Part shown: positions 44,519 through 54,432 of the stretch, piece after piece | Numbering within the stretch: position 1 is the first letter of the stretch | How the letters are laid out: each line of letters opens with the position of its first letter | NCBI GenBank assembly: GCA_017538255.1 | Contig: JAFYJD010000012.1 | Span: 97,118-161,117, forward strand | Length of the DNA stretch: 64,000 bases | Origin: Clostridia bacterium | GTDB taxonomy: Bacteria > Bacillota > Clostridia > Christensenellales > CAG-138 | Direction: 5' to 3' | Program-made: the position numbers and the translations under genes | The notes under the pieces: model-generated | Told to the model about the DNA's origin: nothing | What the model saw: the letters and a program-made list of their open reading frames with translations, nothing else | Database searches by the model: none

Positions 44519-46246
44519 TTGAAGAAACTTTTGCTCGGTAATGAAGCGATCGCAAGAGGTGCTTACGAGGCCGGCGTCCGCGTTTCAAGCGCATATCCCG
44601 GAACTCCCAGCACCGAGATCAACGAAAATGTAGCTACCTATCCCGAGATATACTCGGAATGGGCGCCAAACGAAAAGGTCGCTGTCGAAGTTGCGCTCGG
44701 CGCGGCAGTAAGTGGCGCACGCAGTCTTGCCTGTATGAAGCACGTGGGTCTCAACGTTGCGGCAGACCCGTTTTTCACCGCGACCTATACCGGCGTTAAC
44801 GCAGGTATGGTCGTAGTTGTTGCGGACGACCCCGGAATGCATTCCTCGCAGAACGAGCAGGATACGCGTATGCTTGCGCGCGCGTCGCACGCACCGATCC
44901 TTGATCCTTCCAACAGTCAGGAATGCAAGGACTTTCTTAAACTCGCGTACGATATCAGCGAAAAATACGACACGCCCGTCATTCTTCGCCTTACGACAAG
45001 GATCGCGCACGCACGCACGCTCGTCGAACTCGAAGATCGCATAGAACTTCCGCTTCGCGAATACAACCGCGATATCAAAAAGTTTGTTTCAATGCCCGCA
45101 AATATGATCGGTCGGCATCTCTATGTTGAGGAGCGTGAAGCAAGGCTCGCAAACGATGCAAACAAGCTTTCGATCAACAAGATCGAATGGGCGGATCGCA
45201 CAGTCGGCGTCATAACCTCGGGTGCCGCATACAACTACGTAAAAGAAGCAATGCCAAACGCTTCCGTTCTCAAACTGGGTCTTGCCTATCCTATGCCGCG
45301 GAAACTCATAGAAGAGTTCGCAAACGCCGTTGACACCCTCTATGTTATCGAGGATATGGAGCCCTTCTATGAGGATGCCATCAAATCATGGGGCATCAAG
45401 TGCTCCGGCAAAGAACTGACCGGCGTTCAGGGCGAACTCTTTGCGCGCAAGATCGCCGCTAAGTTCCAAGGCGCGGAAGAGGCCGGCCCGATGAACACTC
45501 AGGGCATCCCCGCCCGTCCCCCCGTGCTCTGTCCTGGATGTCCTCACCGCGGTCTTTATCACATCCTCGGCAAACTCAAACTCACGGTATGTTCCGATAT
45601 CGGATGCTACACTCTTGGCGCGCTTCCGCCGCTCAGCGGGGTTGATACCTGTGTATGTATGGGCGCGTCCATCGGAATGGCGCACGGTATGGAAAAGGCT
45701 CGCGGCGCTATGCAGGCCAAAAAGACCGTTGCCGTTCTTGGCGATTCCACATTCTGCCACAGCGGTTTGACCGGTCTTCTCAATATGGCGTACAATCGCT
45801 CCGTCGGCACCGTTATCGTTGCGGACAACTCCATCACCGGAATGACCGGTCATCAGAACAACCCCGCAAACGGCTACGATATCCACGGCGAGCCCACGAC
45901 AGCGCTAGACATCGTAAAACTTTGCGAGGCAATGGGCATAAATAACGTGAGAGTTGTAGATCCGTTCGACCTTAAAGAACTCGAAAAGGTAGTTCGCGAG
46001 GAGACCGAGCGTGATGAACTCTCCGTGATTATCTCCCGCCGCCCCTGTGCGCTGATTGTAAAGCAGCCAGGCGTGCCGTTTGTCTGCGACAGCGAAAAAT
46101 GCCGCAACTGCGGTTTGTGTATGAAGATCGGCTGTCCCGCCATTCGCAAGATCGAGACCGGCGTTGCTGTTGACCCCACCCAGTGCGTTGGCTGCGGTCT
46201 GTGCGCACAACTCTGCCACTTTGGCGCACTCAACCCCGAAGCATAA
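44519..46246 (+). CDS. iorA: indolepyruvate ferredoxin oxidoreductase, alpha subunit
   Basis: Oxidatively decarboxylates aryl-pyruvates (from Trp, Phe, Tyr) to aryl-acetyl-CoA, reducing ferredoxin. 575 residues. The N-terminal pyrimidine domain starts LLLGNEAIARGAYEAGV with AYPGTPSTEI. The thiamine-pyrophosphate domain has GDSTFCHSG...NN-like DNSITGMTGHQ. Two [4Fe-4S] ferredoxin motifs at the end read CRNCGLCMKIGCP and CVGCGLCAQLCHFGA. TTG start with AAAGGAGG upstream. A TATAAT at 44455-44460 is a likely -10 box. Confidence 0.96.
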   Translation: MKKLLLGNEAIARGAYEAGVRVSSAYPGTPSTEINENVATYPEIYSEWAPNEKVAVEVALGAAVSGARSLACMKHVGLNVAADPFFTATYTGVNAGMVVVVADDPGMHSSQNEQDTRMLARASHAPILDPSNSQECKDFLKLAYDISEKYDTPVILRLTTRIAHARTLVELEDRIELPLREYNRDIKKFVSMPANMIGRHLYVEEREARLANDANKLSINKIEWADRTVGVITSGAAYNYVKEAMPNASVLKLGLAYPMPRKLIEEFANAVDTLYVIEDMEPFYEDAIKSWGIKCSGKELTGVQGELFARKIAAKFQGAEEAGPMNTQGIPARPPVLCPGCPHRGLYHILGKLKLTVCSDIGCYTLGALPPLSGVDTCVCMGASIGMAHGMEKARGAMQAKKTVAVLGDSTFCHSGLTGLLNMAYNRSVGTVIVADNSITGMTGHQNNPANGYDIHGEPTTALDIVKLCEAMGINNVRVVDPFDLKELEKVVREETERDELSVIISRRPCALIVKQPGVPFVCDSEKCRNCGLCMKIGCPAIRKIETGVAVDPTQCVGCGLCAQLCHFGALNPEA

Positions 46247-46259
46247 GGAGGAGAACAGT

Positions 46260-46832
46260 ATGTACAATATAGTAATCGTCGGCGTAGGCGGTCAGGGCAC
46301 TCTGCTCGCCAGCAAGATTCTCGGTCAACTCGCAATGAATAACGGCTACGACGTTCGCGTCAGCGAAGTTCACGGTATGAGCCAGCGCGGCGGCAGCGTT
46401 GTTACCTATGTTCGCATAAGTAACGATCAGCCGCTCTACTCCTCCATCGTTGAGCAGGGACAGGCCGATATAGTGCTCGCTTTTGAAAACCTCGAAGCGC
46501 TCCGCGCTTTACCCTATCTCAAGGCGGACGGCACGATGGTCGTTAATACGCAGGAGATACTGCCGATGCCGGTTATAACCGGTTCGACCAAGTATCCCGA
46601 GGATTGTCTCAGCCGTGTGGAAGCGAACGCAAATACCATCAAGATCAACGCGGTCGACATAGCGCACGAATGCGGCACCTATCGCGCCGCGAACGTTGTG
46701 CTTATGGGAGTATGCGCAAAGATGCTTCCATTCGCTGAGGACGAATGGCATAAGGCTATCGAGCAATGCGTTAAACCCAAGTTCCTTGAGATCAACATCA
46801 GCGCTTTCGATCGCGGCTACGCATACAAATAG
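46260..46832 (+). CDS. iorB: indolepyruvate ferredoxin oxidoreductase, beta subunit
   Basis: 190-residue gamma-type (Rossmann-like) subunit pairing with IorA. It starts YNIVIVGVGGQGTLLASKIL and holds the family segments SEVHGMSQRGGSVVTYVR and ADIVLAFENLEALRALPYL. The ATG at 46260 has AAGGAGG 8 nt upstream, 13 nt after iorA. Required with IorA for activity in known systems. Confidence 0.95.
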   Translation: MYNIVIVGVGGQGTLLASKILGQLAMNNGYDVRVSEVHGMSQRGGSVVTYVRISNDQPLYSSIVEQGQADIVLAFENLEALRALPYLKADGTMVVNTQEILPMPVITGSTKYPEDCLSRVEANANTIKINAVDIAHECGTYRAANVVLMGVCAKMLPFAEDEWHKAIEQCVKPKFLEINISAFDRGYAYK

Positions 46833-46836
46833 ACAG

Positions 46837-48009
46837 ATGAAATATGATTTCACAACACATCTTGATCGCACCGGCACCGGTGCGATCAAGATCGATCTTG
46901 CACCCGAGCCCGTCAAGGGTTCGGGTCTTGTGCCCTTGACGATCGCAGATATGGAGTTTGCTGTCGCTCCCGATATACGCGAGGCGATAAAGACTGCGGC
47001 GGATCGCGGTATATACGGCTACACTTATGCCGACGGCGAATACAAATCCGCCGTTCGTTCATGGATGAAGCGCCGCCACGGATTCGATGCCGACCAACAT
47101 AAACTGATCGTTACAAGCGGCGTCGTACCCGCGCTTAGATATGCCGCTATGGCATTCACCTCACCCGACGACAAGATACTCATCCAGCCTCCTGTATATA
47201 TGATGTTCAAAAACGCCATAGAAACCTCGGGCAGGCAGTTTGTTGAAAGTCCGCTTATCAATAACAACGGACGGTATCAGATCGACTTTGACGATTTTGA
47301 ACGGAAAGCTTCTATGCAAGATGTAAAACTGTTCTTCCTGTGCAGTCCACACAACCCTGTTGGAAGGGTCTGGACAAAGGACGAACTTATGCGCCTCGGC
47401 GATATCTGCAAACGCACCGGAGTTGTCGTCGTTGCAGACGAGATACATAATGACCTTTTATTAAACGGAGTCGAGCATACCGTTTTTGCTACTCTTCCCG
47501 GAATGGACGATATTACTGTTACATGCACAGCCGTCAGCAAAACATTTAATCTTGCCGGTCTCTCGTGCTCTAATATTTTCATTAAGAACGACGAACTCGC
47601 CGGAAGGTTCCGCAGGGTCGCCGAGCGAGCCGGCTCCGGTCTTGTCCCCTATTTTGCCCGTGCCGCGACCATCGCCGCCTACACAAAGGCCGAAGGCTGG
47701 CTTGACGAATTGAATAGGACTGTCTCCGCAAACTTTGATTATCTTTGCAGTTATATCGAAGCTGAACTTCCGTGGATCAATGTTACGCGCGCCGAGGGAA
47801 CTTATCTCGCGTGGCTCGATATGCGCAGCCTCAAACTGGACGATAAAGCACTTGAAGATTTGATGATCAAAAACGGTCTCGCACTCGATGAGGGGTATCT
47901 TTTCGGAACAGGCGGCAGCGGGTTTGAACGCTGGAATCTTGCGCTTCCGCTCGATATTTTGAAACTTGCTTTAGCCAAACTGAAACAGGCTGTCGATTCC
48001 GTTCTATAA
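46837..48009 (+). CDS. MalY/PatB-type pyridoxal-phosphate enzyme
   Basis: 390 residues, fold-type I. The PLP lysine is in CTAVSKTFNLAGLSCSN near residue 235, and the ADEIHNDLLL and SPHNPVGRVW segments are those of the MalY/PatB branch. These are usually cystathionine beta-lyases or aminotransferases. Placement right after iorAB suggests it may supply aromatic 2-oxoacids by transamination, but the family more often cleaves C-S bonds; unresolved. ATG 46837, 4 nt after iorB, with no strong ribosome site. Confidence 0.85.
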   Translation: MKYDFTTHLDRTGTGAIKIDLAPEPVKGSGLVPLTIADMEFAVAPDIREAIKTAADRGIYGYTYADGEYKSAVRSWMKRRHGFDADQHKLIVTSGVVPALRYAAMAFTSPDDKILIQPPVYMMFKNAIETSGRQFVESPLINNNGRYQIDFDDFERKASMQDVKLFFLCSPHNPVGRVWTKDELMRLGDICKRTGVVVVADEIHNDLLLNGVEHTVFATLPGMDDITVTCTAVSKTFNLAGLSCSNIFIKNDELAGRFRRVAERAGSGLVPYFARAATIAAYTKAEGWLDELNRTVSANFDYLCSYIEAELPWINVTRAEGTYLAWLDMRSLKLDDKALEDLMIKNGLALDEGYLFGTGGSGFERWNLALPLDILKLALAKLKQAVDSVL

Positions 48010-48014
48010 CGATT

Positions 48015-50315
48015 ATGCTGAATCTGAGATCACTAAATAAAGAACAACTTGAAGCCGTGCAAACCGTGGAAGGCCCTCTTCTTGTGCTCGCGGGCGCAGG
48101 AAGCGGCAAGACCCGGGTTTTGACATTTCGCATAGCAAGCCTAATCCTCAACCACGGCGTTCAGCCTTGGTCGATACTTGCCGTTACCTTTACGAACAAA
48201 GCCGCAAAAGAGATGAAGGAGCGTGTTGAAAAACTGCTCGACAGCGACGCAGGAGATATGTGGGTTACAACTTTCCATTCGTTCTGTGCCAAGATACTGC
48301 GTTATGACATCGATCAACTCGGCTTTGACAGTCGCTTTGTTATCTATGATGAGCAGGATCAAAACTCGATCATCGGCGACTTGATGAAGCAGTTCAACAT
48401 TGATGAAAAAAAATCCTCCAAGAGTTTTATACGTTCATTGATAAGCGAAGCAAAAAACACTTCGCCACACCCTGAGCGCTATATTCTCGATTCCGGCGAA
48501 CACGGCGAGGAACTTCTTAATCTGTACAAGCATTATCAAAAGAAACTCAAGGACTGCAACGCGCTCGATTTTGACGATCTGCTTCTTTATGCAGTGCGGC
48601 TTTTGAATGAGTGCCCCGACGCGCTCGAAAAGTATCGACGCAAGTTCCGTTATGTGCTTGTTGACGAGTACCAGGATACCAACTATCCGCAGTATCAACT
48701 GGTCAAACTGCTTGCAAGCGAACACCGCAATATCTGCGTTGTCGGTGATGACGACCAGAGCATCTACGGTTGGCGCGGCGCTGACATCAGAAACATACTC
48801 GGTTTTGAGAATGACTTCCCCGGCGCCAAGGTGATCAGACTTGAGCAGAACTATCGCTCAACAAAACCGATCCTCACCTGCGCAAACAATGTTATCAAGA
48901 ACAATACTTCGCGCAAGAGCAAGAACCTATGGACAGATAAGCCGGGCGGCGAACAGGTCGAACTCATAACCGTAGATAACGAGCGCGACGAGGCGTACAC
49001 CATAGCACGCACCATCTCGAATATGCACCGTTATGACGAAAGGAGTTATAATGATTTTGCCATACTCTATCGCACACACGCACAAAGCCGTGTTATAGAA
49101 TCAGTATTGACAACAGGTTTCGGAATACCGATAAGCGTTATCGGCGGTATGCGCTTTTACGCCTATCAAGAGATCAAGGATCTTCTTGCCTATCTTAAAC
49201 TTATCGCAAACCCGAACGACGATGTTGCATTCAAACGCATCATCAACATACCGAAGCGAGGTATAGGGCAGACGACTGTCAATGCGATAGAGTCGGCCGC
49301 CGCTTCAAACGATCTGTCTATGTTTATGGCGGCAATAACTCCCGGCATACTCAATGAAAAGATTTCCGCGAAAATATCGCCTTTTATCGACCTTATGCGC
49401 GATCTTTTCGGCAAAAGATACGCACTTGCTCTTGATGAGCTTGCCAAAGCCATTATCGATTCCATTGATTATTATGCATACCTCGAAAGCCTCGGCGACG
49501 ATAAGTTTGAAACACGAGCCGAAAATGTATCGGAACTTATCGGCGCTATGAGCGAGCATCAGCAACAGCTTCCACCCGAAGGGGATGCTCTGCACAGTTT
49601 TCTTGAGACGGCGGCGCTCAACACCGAATCCGACGGTGTTGATGAAAGTGACGGCACCGTAAAACTTATGACCCTGCATTGCGCCAAGGGGCTTGAGTTC
49701 CCTGTAGTTTTTCTGCCCGGTCTTGAACAGGGGATATTCCCATCGGCCCGTTCCGTAAACGAGGAGCACAAACTCGAGGAAGAACGCAGGCTTTGCTATG
49801 TCGGCATAACTCGGGCAAAGCAAAAACTGTTCGTGCTCAACACTCACGAGCGGATGCTTTACGGCAGAAGCCAAATCAACGATCCCTCTGTCTTCCTTGG
49901 CGAGATGGGGCTCATCGATCCCGATAAAACGCCTATGAAGCGAAACTCGTTCGGAAGCGCTATTTCAGTTGCTGGCACTCAGAAGACAGTTCCTGATCCT
50001 CTGATTGGCAAGAATACATTCAACAAAGCGGAAGACATTCTCGGCGCGATCGGCGCTGCCTATAAACCTAAATCAACTGGCGCTTCCGCATTTTCCCGAT
50101 TGTATTCTTTCAATAGTTCGACAGTCGCCAAAAAGCCTGCTGTCAAGTATAAAGAAGGTATGCGCGTTTCGCACCCTCAGTTTGGTAACGGAACTATAAC
50201 GGATGTTTCCGAATCAGGGAGCGCGGGCATACTTACAATAAACTTCGATAATGGCAGCCCCCGCAAACTCGCCGCCGGCTATGCCCCGCTAACTATTATC
50301 AAGGAGGAAAACTGA
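48015..50315 (+). CDS. pcrA: UvrD/PcrA-family DNA helicase
   Basis: 3'-5' superfamily 1 helicase for repair and replication restart. 766 residues. Walker A AGAGSGKTRVL is near residue 29, then VTFTNKAAKEMKERV, DEYQDTN, DDQSIYGWRGA, LEQNYRST and LMTLHCAKGLEFPVVF. The C-terminal Tudor-like module (KYKEGMRVSHPQFGNGTI) is typical of PcrA. Tightly linked to ligA (1 nt apart), the pcrA-ligA order known in Firmicutes. Confidence 0.96.
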   Translation: MLNLRSLNKEQLEAVQTVEGPLLVLAGAGSGKTRVLTFRIASLILNHGVQPWSILAVTFTNKAAKEMKERVEKLLDSDAGDMWVTTFHSFCAKILRYDIDQLGFDSRFVIYDEQDQNSIIGDLMKQFNIDEKKSSKSFIRSLISEAKNTSPHPERYILDSGEHGEELLNLYKHYQKKLKDCNALDFDDLLLYAVRLLNECPDALEKYRRKFRYVLVDEYQDTNYPQYQLVKLLASEHRNICVVGDDDQSIYGWRGADIRNILGFENDFPGAKVIRLEQNYRSTKPILTCANNVIKNNTSRKSKNLWTDKPGGEQVELITVDNERDEAYTIARTISNMHRYDERSYNDFAILYRTHAQSRVIESVLTTGFGIPISVIGGMRFYAYQEIKDLLAYLKLIANPNDDVAFKRIINIPKRGIGQTTVNAIESAAASNDLSMFMAAITPGILNEKISAKISPFIDLMRDLFGKRYALALDELAKAIIDSIDYYAYLESLGDDKFETRAENVSELIGAMSEHQQQLPPEGDALHSFLETAALNTESDGVDESDGTVKLMTLHCAKGLEFPVVFLPGLEQGIFPSARSVNEEHKLEEERRLCYVGITRAKQKLFVLNTHERMLYGRSQINDPSVFLGEMGLIDPDKTPMKRNSFGSAISVAGTQKTVPDPLIGKNTFNKAEDILGAIGAAYKPKSTGASAFSRLYSFNSSTVAKKPAVKYKEGMRVSHPQFGNGTITDVSESGSAGILTINFDNGSPRKLAAGYAPLTIIKEEN

Positions 50316-50316
50316 T

Positions 50317-52275
50317 ATGCTCGATAGGATGAAACTCCTTGTTAAAAAACTCAATGAGTATTCAAACGCCTATTACTATTCAAACGAACCCGTCGTGAGC
50401 GACGCGGAGTTTGATGCGCTTATGGATGAACTCAAAGTTCTTGAAAACGAAACGGGTGTAATTTTGCCAAATTCTCCAACAGTCAATGTTGGTGCAAATA
50501 CCCCCGAAGCATTCAAGCCACATACGCATATAGCGCGACTGTGGAGCCTTGATAAAGTTCGATCCGAAGGTGAGATACGCGAATGGGCGCAGCGCTGTCA
50601 AAAAGCGAGCGGCAATTCCTCGGATCTTGATTTTCTGCTTGAATACAAGTTTGACGGGCTGACGATCAACCTTACCTACGATAACGGTATACTTGTTCAG
50701 GCTGCAACGCGCGGCAACGGCATCGTCGGAGAAGGCATATTGAATCAAGCAAGAACTATCGCATCGATACCAAAAGAAGTTCTTTATAAAGGCAAGTTCG
50801 AGGTGCGCGGCGAATGCTATATGCGCCTGTCCGTGCTTGAAATGCTGAATCAAACAGGCTCCGAACAACTCAAAAACGCACGCAACGCCGCTGCGGGCGC
50901 GATACGCAATCTCGATCCCTCCGTTACCGCTTCAAGAAAACTTGATTGCGCTTGCTACAATGTCGGTTATATCGAAGGCAAAACATTTTCGACCCGTTTT
51001 GAAATGTATGATTTTATGAGGGATAACGGCCTGCCGGTAAGCGACTATGTTTTCAGCGGCAATTTGGACGCGCTCATTTCCGAAATATGTGCGGTAACCG
51101 AAAAAAGAAGCAAACTTGATTTTCTTATCGACGGACTTGTTATCAAACTCAACTACCTCGCTCTGTTTCACGAGATGGGCTATACCGACAAGTTTCCGCG
51201 CGGCGAGATCGCATACAAGTTTGCTGCCGAGGAACTAATCACTACCGTCAACGATATCACTTGGGAAGTCGGTCGCACGGGCAAACTGACTCCTCTTGCC
51301 CATCTCTCCCCCATTGAATTCGAGGGCGTTACCGTTCGCAAGGCAACACTAAACAACTATGATGATATCCTGCGAAAGAATGTTGGAATCGGATCAAGGG
51401 TGCTTGTAAGGCGAAGCAATGATGTTATCCCGGAGATACTGAAAAGCGTTGATGATACGCCGCCGGAGCGTCCTACACGCATTCCCGAGTTCTGCCCTGC
51501 CTGTGGCGCGAAAATCGAGCGCCGCGGTGTGCACGCGTTCTGTACCAACTCGCTCTCCTGCAAACCGCAGATCGTCGGCAGGATCGAGCATTTCGCCTCG
51601 CGTGACGCTATGGATATAGAGGGCTTTTCCGAAAAGACCGCAGAACTGCTTGTGGACAAACTCTCCATATCCAGCATACCCGAGATCTACGAACTTGACG
51701 AAATGAGTTTTTCCAGCCTCGCCGGCTTTGGATCGAAGAAGACAGCAAATATCCTTAATTCCATCGAAAAGAGCAAGGACTGCAAACTCGAAGCGTTCAT
51801 CTATGCACTCGGCATACCCAATGTTGGCTCAAAGACAGCAAGCGATCTTGCGCGCGAGTTCAAGTCATTTGATGCATTGAGGGTCGCATCGCGTGATGCG
51901 CTGATATCGATACCAGATGTTGGAGAGATCGTTGCCGACAGCATAATCGACTTCTTCGCGGACGCTCATATCACGGCACAGATCAACAAACTGCTCGAAC
52001 TTGGCGTTTGCCCTCGCGAAGCGAAAAGTGTCGGTTCGGACGTTTTCATAACCGGCAAGACCTTTGTCGTAACAGGTGCGCTCGAGCGAATGGATCGCAA
52101 GCAAATCGAGGACTTTATCATAGCGCGCGGTGGACGCGCTTCCGGAAGCGTCAGCAAGAAGACCGATTATGTGATCGCCGGTGAAAATGCGGGAAGCAAA
52201 CTGCAGAAAGCGCGCGAGCTCGGAGTTCCAGTGCTGACAGAAAATGCGTTTTTTGAAAGAATCGAATCAAAATGA
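50317..52275 (+). CDS. ligA: NAD-dependent DNA ligase
   Basis: Seals nicks using NAD. 652 residues. The adenylated lysine is in EYKFDGLTINLTY, a variant of the usual KxDG context. Zinc cysteines are in CPACG and CTNSLSC. Helix-hairpin-helix repeats follow around residues 440-560 (IPNVGSKTASDLAREF, IPDVGEIVADSI), then a C-terminal BRCT domain starting TFVVTGALERMDRKQIEDFI. ATG with AAGGAGG upstream. Confidence 0.96.
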   Translation: MLDRMKLLVKKLNEYSNAYYYSNEPVVSDAEFDALMDELKVLENETGVILPNSPTVNVGANTPEAFKPHTHIARLWSLDKVRSEGEIREWAQRCQKASGNSSDLDFLLEYKFDGLTINLTYDNGILVQAATRGNGIVGEGILNQARTIASIPKEVLYKGKFEVRGECYMRLSVLEMLNQTGSEQLKNARNAAAGAIRNLDPSVTASRKLDCACYNVGYIEGKTFSTRFEMYDFMRDNGLPVSDYVFSGNLDALISEICAVTEKRSKLDFLIDGLVIKLNYLALFHEMGYTDKFPRGEIAYKFAAEELITTVNDITWEVGRTGKLTPLAHLSPIEFEGVTVRKATLNNYDDILRKNVGIGSRVLVRRSNDVIPEILKSVDDTPPERPTRIPEFCPACGAKIERRGVHAFCTNSLSCKPQIVGRIEHFASRDAMDIEGFSEKTAELLVDKLSISSIPEIYELDEMSFSSLAGFGSKKTANILNSIEKSKDCKLEAFIYALGIPNVGSKTASDLAREFKSFDALRVASRDALISIPDVGEIVADSIIDFFADAHITAQINKLLELGVCPREAKSVGSDVFITGKTFVVTGALERMDRKQIEDFIIARGGRASGSVSKKTDYVIAGENAGSKLQKARELGVPVLTENAFFERIESK

Positions 52276-53234
52276 GAATTGGAAAACTTACAAACGAACA
52301 GCTTGACAGGCTGATACTGTCGAAACTTAAGCATACACGCAAAGAGGTCGTTATGTATCCGGGCATCGGTGTCGACTGCACCGCTGTCGATGTCGGAGGC
52401 CGACTTGCCGTGCTTTCAAGCGATCCGATCACCGCCGCGAAAACGCGCATCGGGAGCCTTTCTGTTAACGTATGCTGCAACGATGCCGCTGCGTCCGGCG
52501 CCGAGCCGCTCGGACTGATGGTAACGCTCCTGCTGCCGCCGGACATAACCGAAAAGGATATCGATGAACTTATGGACGAGTTCGTTGAAGCCGCCGCCAA
52601 TGCTAATGTCGATATCATAGGCGGTCATACCGAGATAACCAATTCAGTAAGCCGGATAATCACCTGCACGACGGTCATAGCGCGTGAAGGCAAGCGCGGT
52701 ATCATCTCCCCAGCCGGCATGTGCGCAGGCGATCAGTTGATTATGACAAAACACGCGGGTCTTGAGGGCGCAAACATACTTGCGGATTATGTGAGTACCG
52801 AGTTCTTCACGGACGACGAACTATCCACCGCGCATTCGTTTGCCGCACAGACCAGCGTTGTTCGCGAAGGTCTGTTTGCTGCGGACAACGGTGCAACGGC
52901 AATGCACGACGCAACAGAGGGCGGCATACTCGGCGCAGTGTGGGAACTCGCCGAGGCGAGCGGCAATGGGCTTGTTATAGACAAGGAAGCAATATATGTG
53001 CATCCCGTTACCGAAAAACTTTGCAGGCATTTTTCGCTTGATCCTCTGAGGCTTGTCTCAAGCGGATGTATGCTCATCACTTGCCCAAACGGTCAAAATA
53101 TGGTGCAAGCTCTAAACTCGCTTGGCATTCCCGCCCGTATAATCGGGCACGCGGAAGGCGAAGGAGTGCGCCTATCCGACGGAACGCCCGTAGAGCCGCC
53201 TGACGCCGATGAGATCTATAAAGTGGTTGAATAA
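52272..53234 (+). CDS. AIR synthase-related (HypE/ThiL-like) ATP-binding protein
   Basis: 320 residues of the PurM/AIRS fold. The N-terminal half holds MYPGIGVDCTAVDVGGRLA and the dimer-forming VNVCCNDAAASGAEPLG. The C-terminal half has the ATP-site segment HDATEGGILGAVWELAEAS. Relatives include HypE, ThiL, SelD and AIR synthase; none of their special signatures is complete, so the substrate is unknown. It overlaps ligA by ATGA and is the last gene of the iorA-to-AIRS run. Confidence 0.85.
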   Translation: MRIGKLTNEQLDRLILSKLKHTRKEVVMYPGIGVDCTAVDVGGRLAVLSSDPITAAKTRIGSLSVNVCCNDAAASGAEPLGLMVTLLLPPDITEKDIDELMDEFVEAAANANVDIIGGHTEITNSVSRIITCTTVIAREGKRGIISPAGMCAGDQLIMTKHAGLEGANILADYVSTEFFTDDELSTAHSFAAQTSVVREGLFAADNGATAMHDATEGGILGAVWELAEASGNGLVIDKEAIYVHPVTEKLCRHFSLDPLRLVSSGCMLITCPNGQNMVQALNSLGIPARIIGHAEGEGVRLSDGTPVEPPDADEIYKVVE

Positions 53235-53235
53235 T

Positions 53236-53265
53236 AAAAAGCCGAACGGAATCGTTCGGCTTTTT
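53236..53265. terminator. bidirectional intrinsic terminator
   Basis: AAAAAGCCGAACG / CGTTCGGCTTTTT, 13-bp stem with a GAAT loop, between the convergent AIRS and trpS genes. Confidence 0.92.
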
Positions 53266-53281
53266 GATTGATTGATTGATT
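53266..53281. repeat. GATT tandem repeat next to the trpS stop
   Basis: Four GATT units directly after the terminator T-run; the last unit touches the trpS stop codon. Confidence 0.8.
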
Positions 53282-54270
53282 TACCTCAATCCGACGCGTT
53301 CATACGCCTTGTCAAGAGTCTGTTGAGCGCGCTCCCCTGCCTGCTGCGCGCCGCGTTTTATGATCCTGTCGAGTTCTGCCTTATCGTCCATATAACGCTT
53401 AAGCGTCGTTTGAATGGGCTCTATCTCTGCGATGACGGCCTCCGCAACTGCGACCTTGAGTTTGCCGTAGCCCGCGCCATCGAACTCCTTGACCGCTTCA
53501 TCCATATTCTTGCCTGTGCAGGCACAATAGATGGTCAAAAGGTTGTTACAGCCGTGGCGGCCCTCGGCGTATGCTATAGTAGTTTCACAATCCGTTACAG
53601 CCTTTTTGAACTTTTTGAGAATGACGTCGGGCGTGTCAAGGAGCGAGATATAGCCGTTGGGGTTGGCATCCGTCTTACTCATCTTATGCCCGGGATCCTG
53701 AAGTCCCATTATGCGCGCACCGAACTTTGGCATCACGGGCTCGGGCACAACGAATGTATCTCCGAAGGCGTTATTAAAGCGTATGGCGATATTGCGCGCA
53801 AGTTCAACGTGTTGCTTTTGATCGTCGCCCACCGGCACCATATCGGCGCCGTAAATGAGGATATCCGCTGCCATAAGCACGGGATATGTGTAAAGTCCGG
53901 CGTTGATATTGTCGGAATGCTTTGCAGATTTATCCTTGAACTGCGTCATTCGGTTAAGTTCACCCATATAGGTCGTGCATCCGAGCAGCCAACTGAGTTC
54001 CGCGTGCTGATGCACGTGGCTCTGGATGAACAGAGGCGACCTGTTGGGATCGATCCCGCAGGCTATCAGCAGCGCCGCCATCAAACGTGTCTGTTCGCGA
54101 AGTTCATTGGGATCATTGCGAACTGTCAATGCGTGCAGATCGGCGACCATATAATAGCAATACTTATCGTCCTGCTGCATCTCGCGCCAGTTACGGAGAG
54201 CCCCTATGTAATTTCCGAGTGTTGGAATGCCGGTCGGTTTGATGCCGCTTAGAATGATCTTCTTTTCCAT
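53281..54270 (-). CDS. trpS: tryptophanyl-tRNA synthetase
   Basis: Class I synthetase charging tRNA-Trp. 329 residues. The HIGH-type motif reads PTGIPTLGNYIGAL near residue 12, the KMSKS loop is KMSKTDANP near residue 195, and GDDQKQHVELARNIA is the Trp-site segment. ATG 54270 with AAGGAGG upstream. A TATAAT on the minus strand at 54306-54311 is a likely -10 box; no T-box sequence is visible in the short leader. Confidence 0.97.
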   Translation of the reverse strand: MEKKIILSGIKPTGIPTLGNYIGALRNWREMQQDDKYCYYMVADLHALTVRNDPNELREQTRLMAALLIACGIDPNRSPLFIQSHVHQHAELSWLLGCTTYMGELNRMTQFKDKSAKHSDNINAGLYTYPVLMAADILIYGADMVPVGDDQKQHVELARNIAIRFNNAFGDTFVVPEPVMPKFGARIMGLQDPGHKMSKTDANPNGYISLLDTPDVILKKFKKAVTDCETTIAYAEGRHGCNNLLTIYCACTGKNMDEAVKEFDGAGYGKLKVAVAEAVIAEIEPIQTTLKRYMDDKAELDRIIKRGAQQAGERAQQTLDKAYERVGLR

Positions 54271-54374
54271 ACAAAGACCCTCCTTCTTATGATAATAATG
54301 TTGTAATTATAGCATAAAAGAGAGGTGATATGCCGCTCTTTGGCAAATATATTATCATTGATCGGAAGTATTGA

Positions 54375-54403
54375 TTGAAGAGGTCTCAAAACAAGTGTAT
54401 AAT
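54375..54403 (+). promoter_or_regulatory. sigma-A promoter of the methyltransferase gene
   Basis: TTGAAG, 17 nt, TATAAT, 30 nt before the start codon. Confidence 0.65.
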
Positions 54404-54432
54404 CATTTCAAATCCACGTTCAGGGGTGTAAA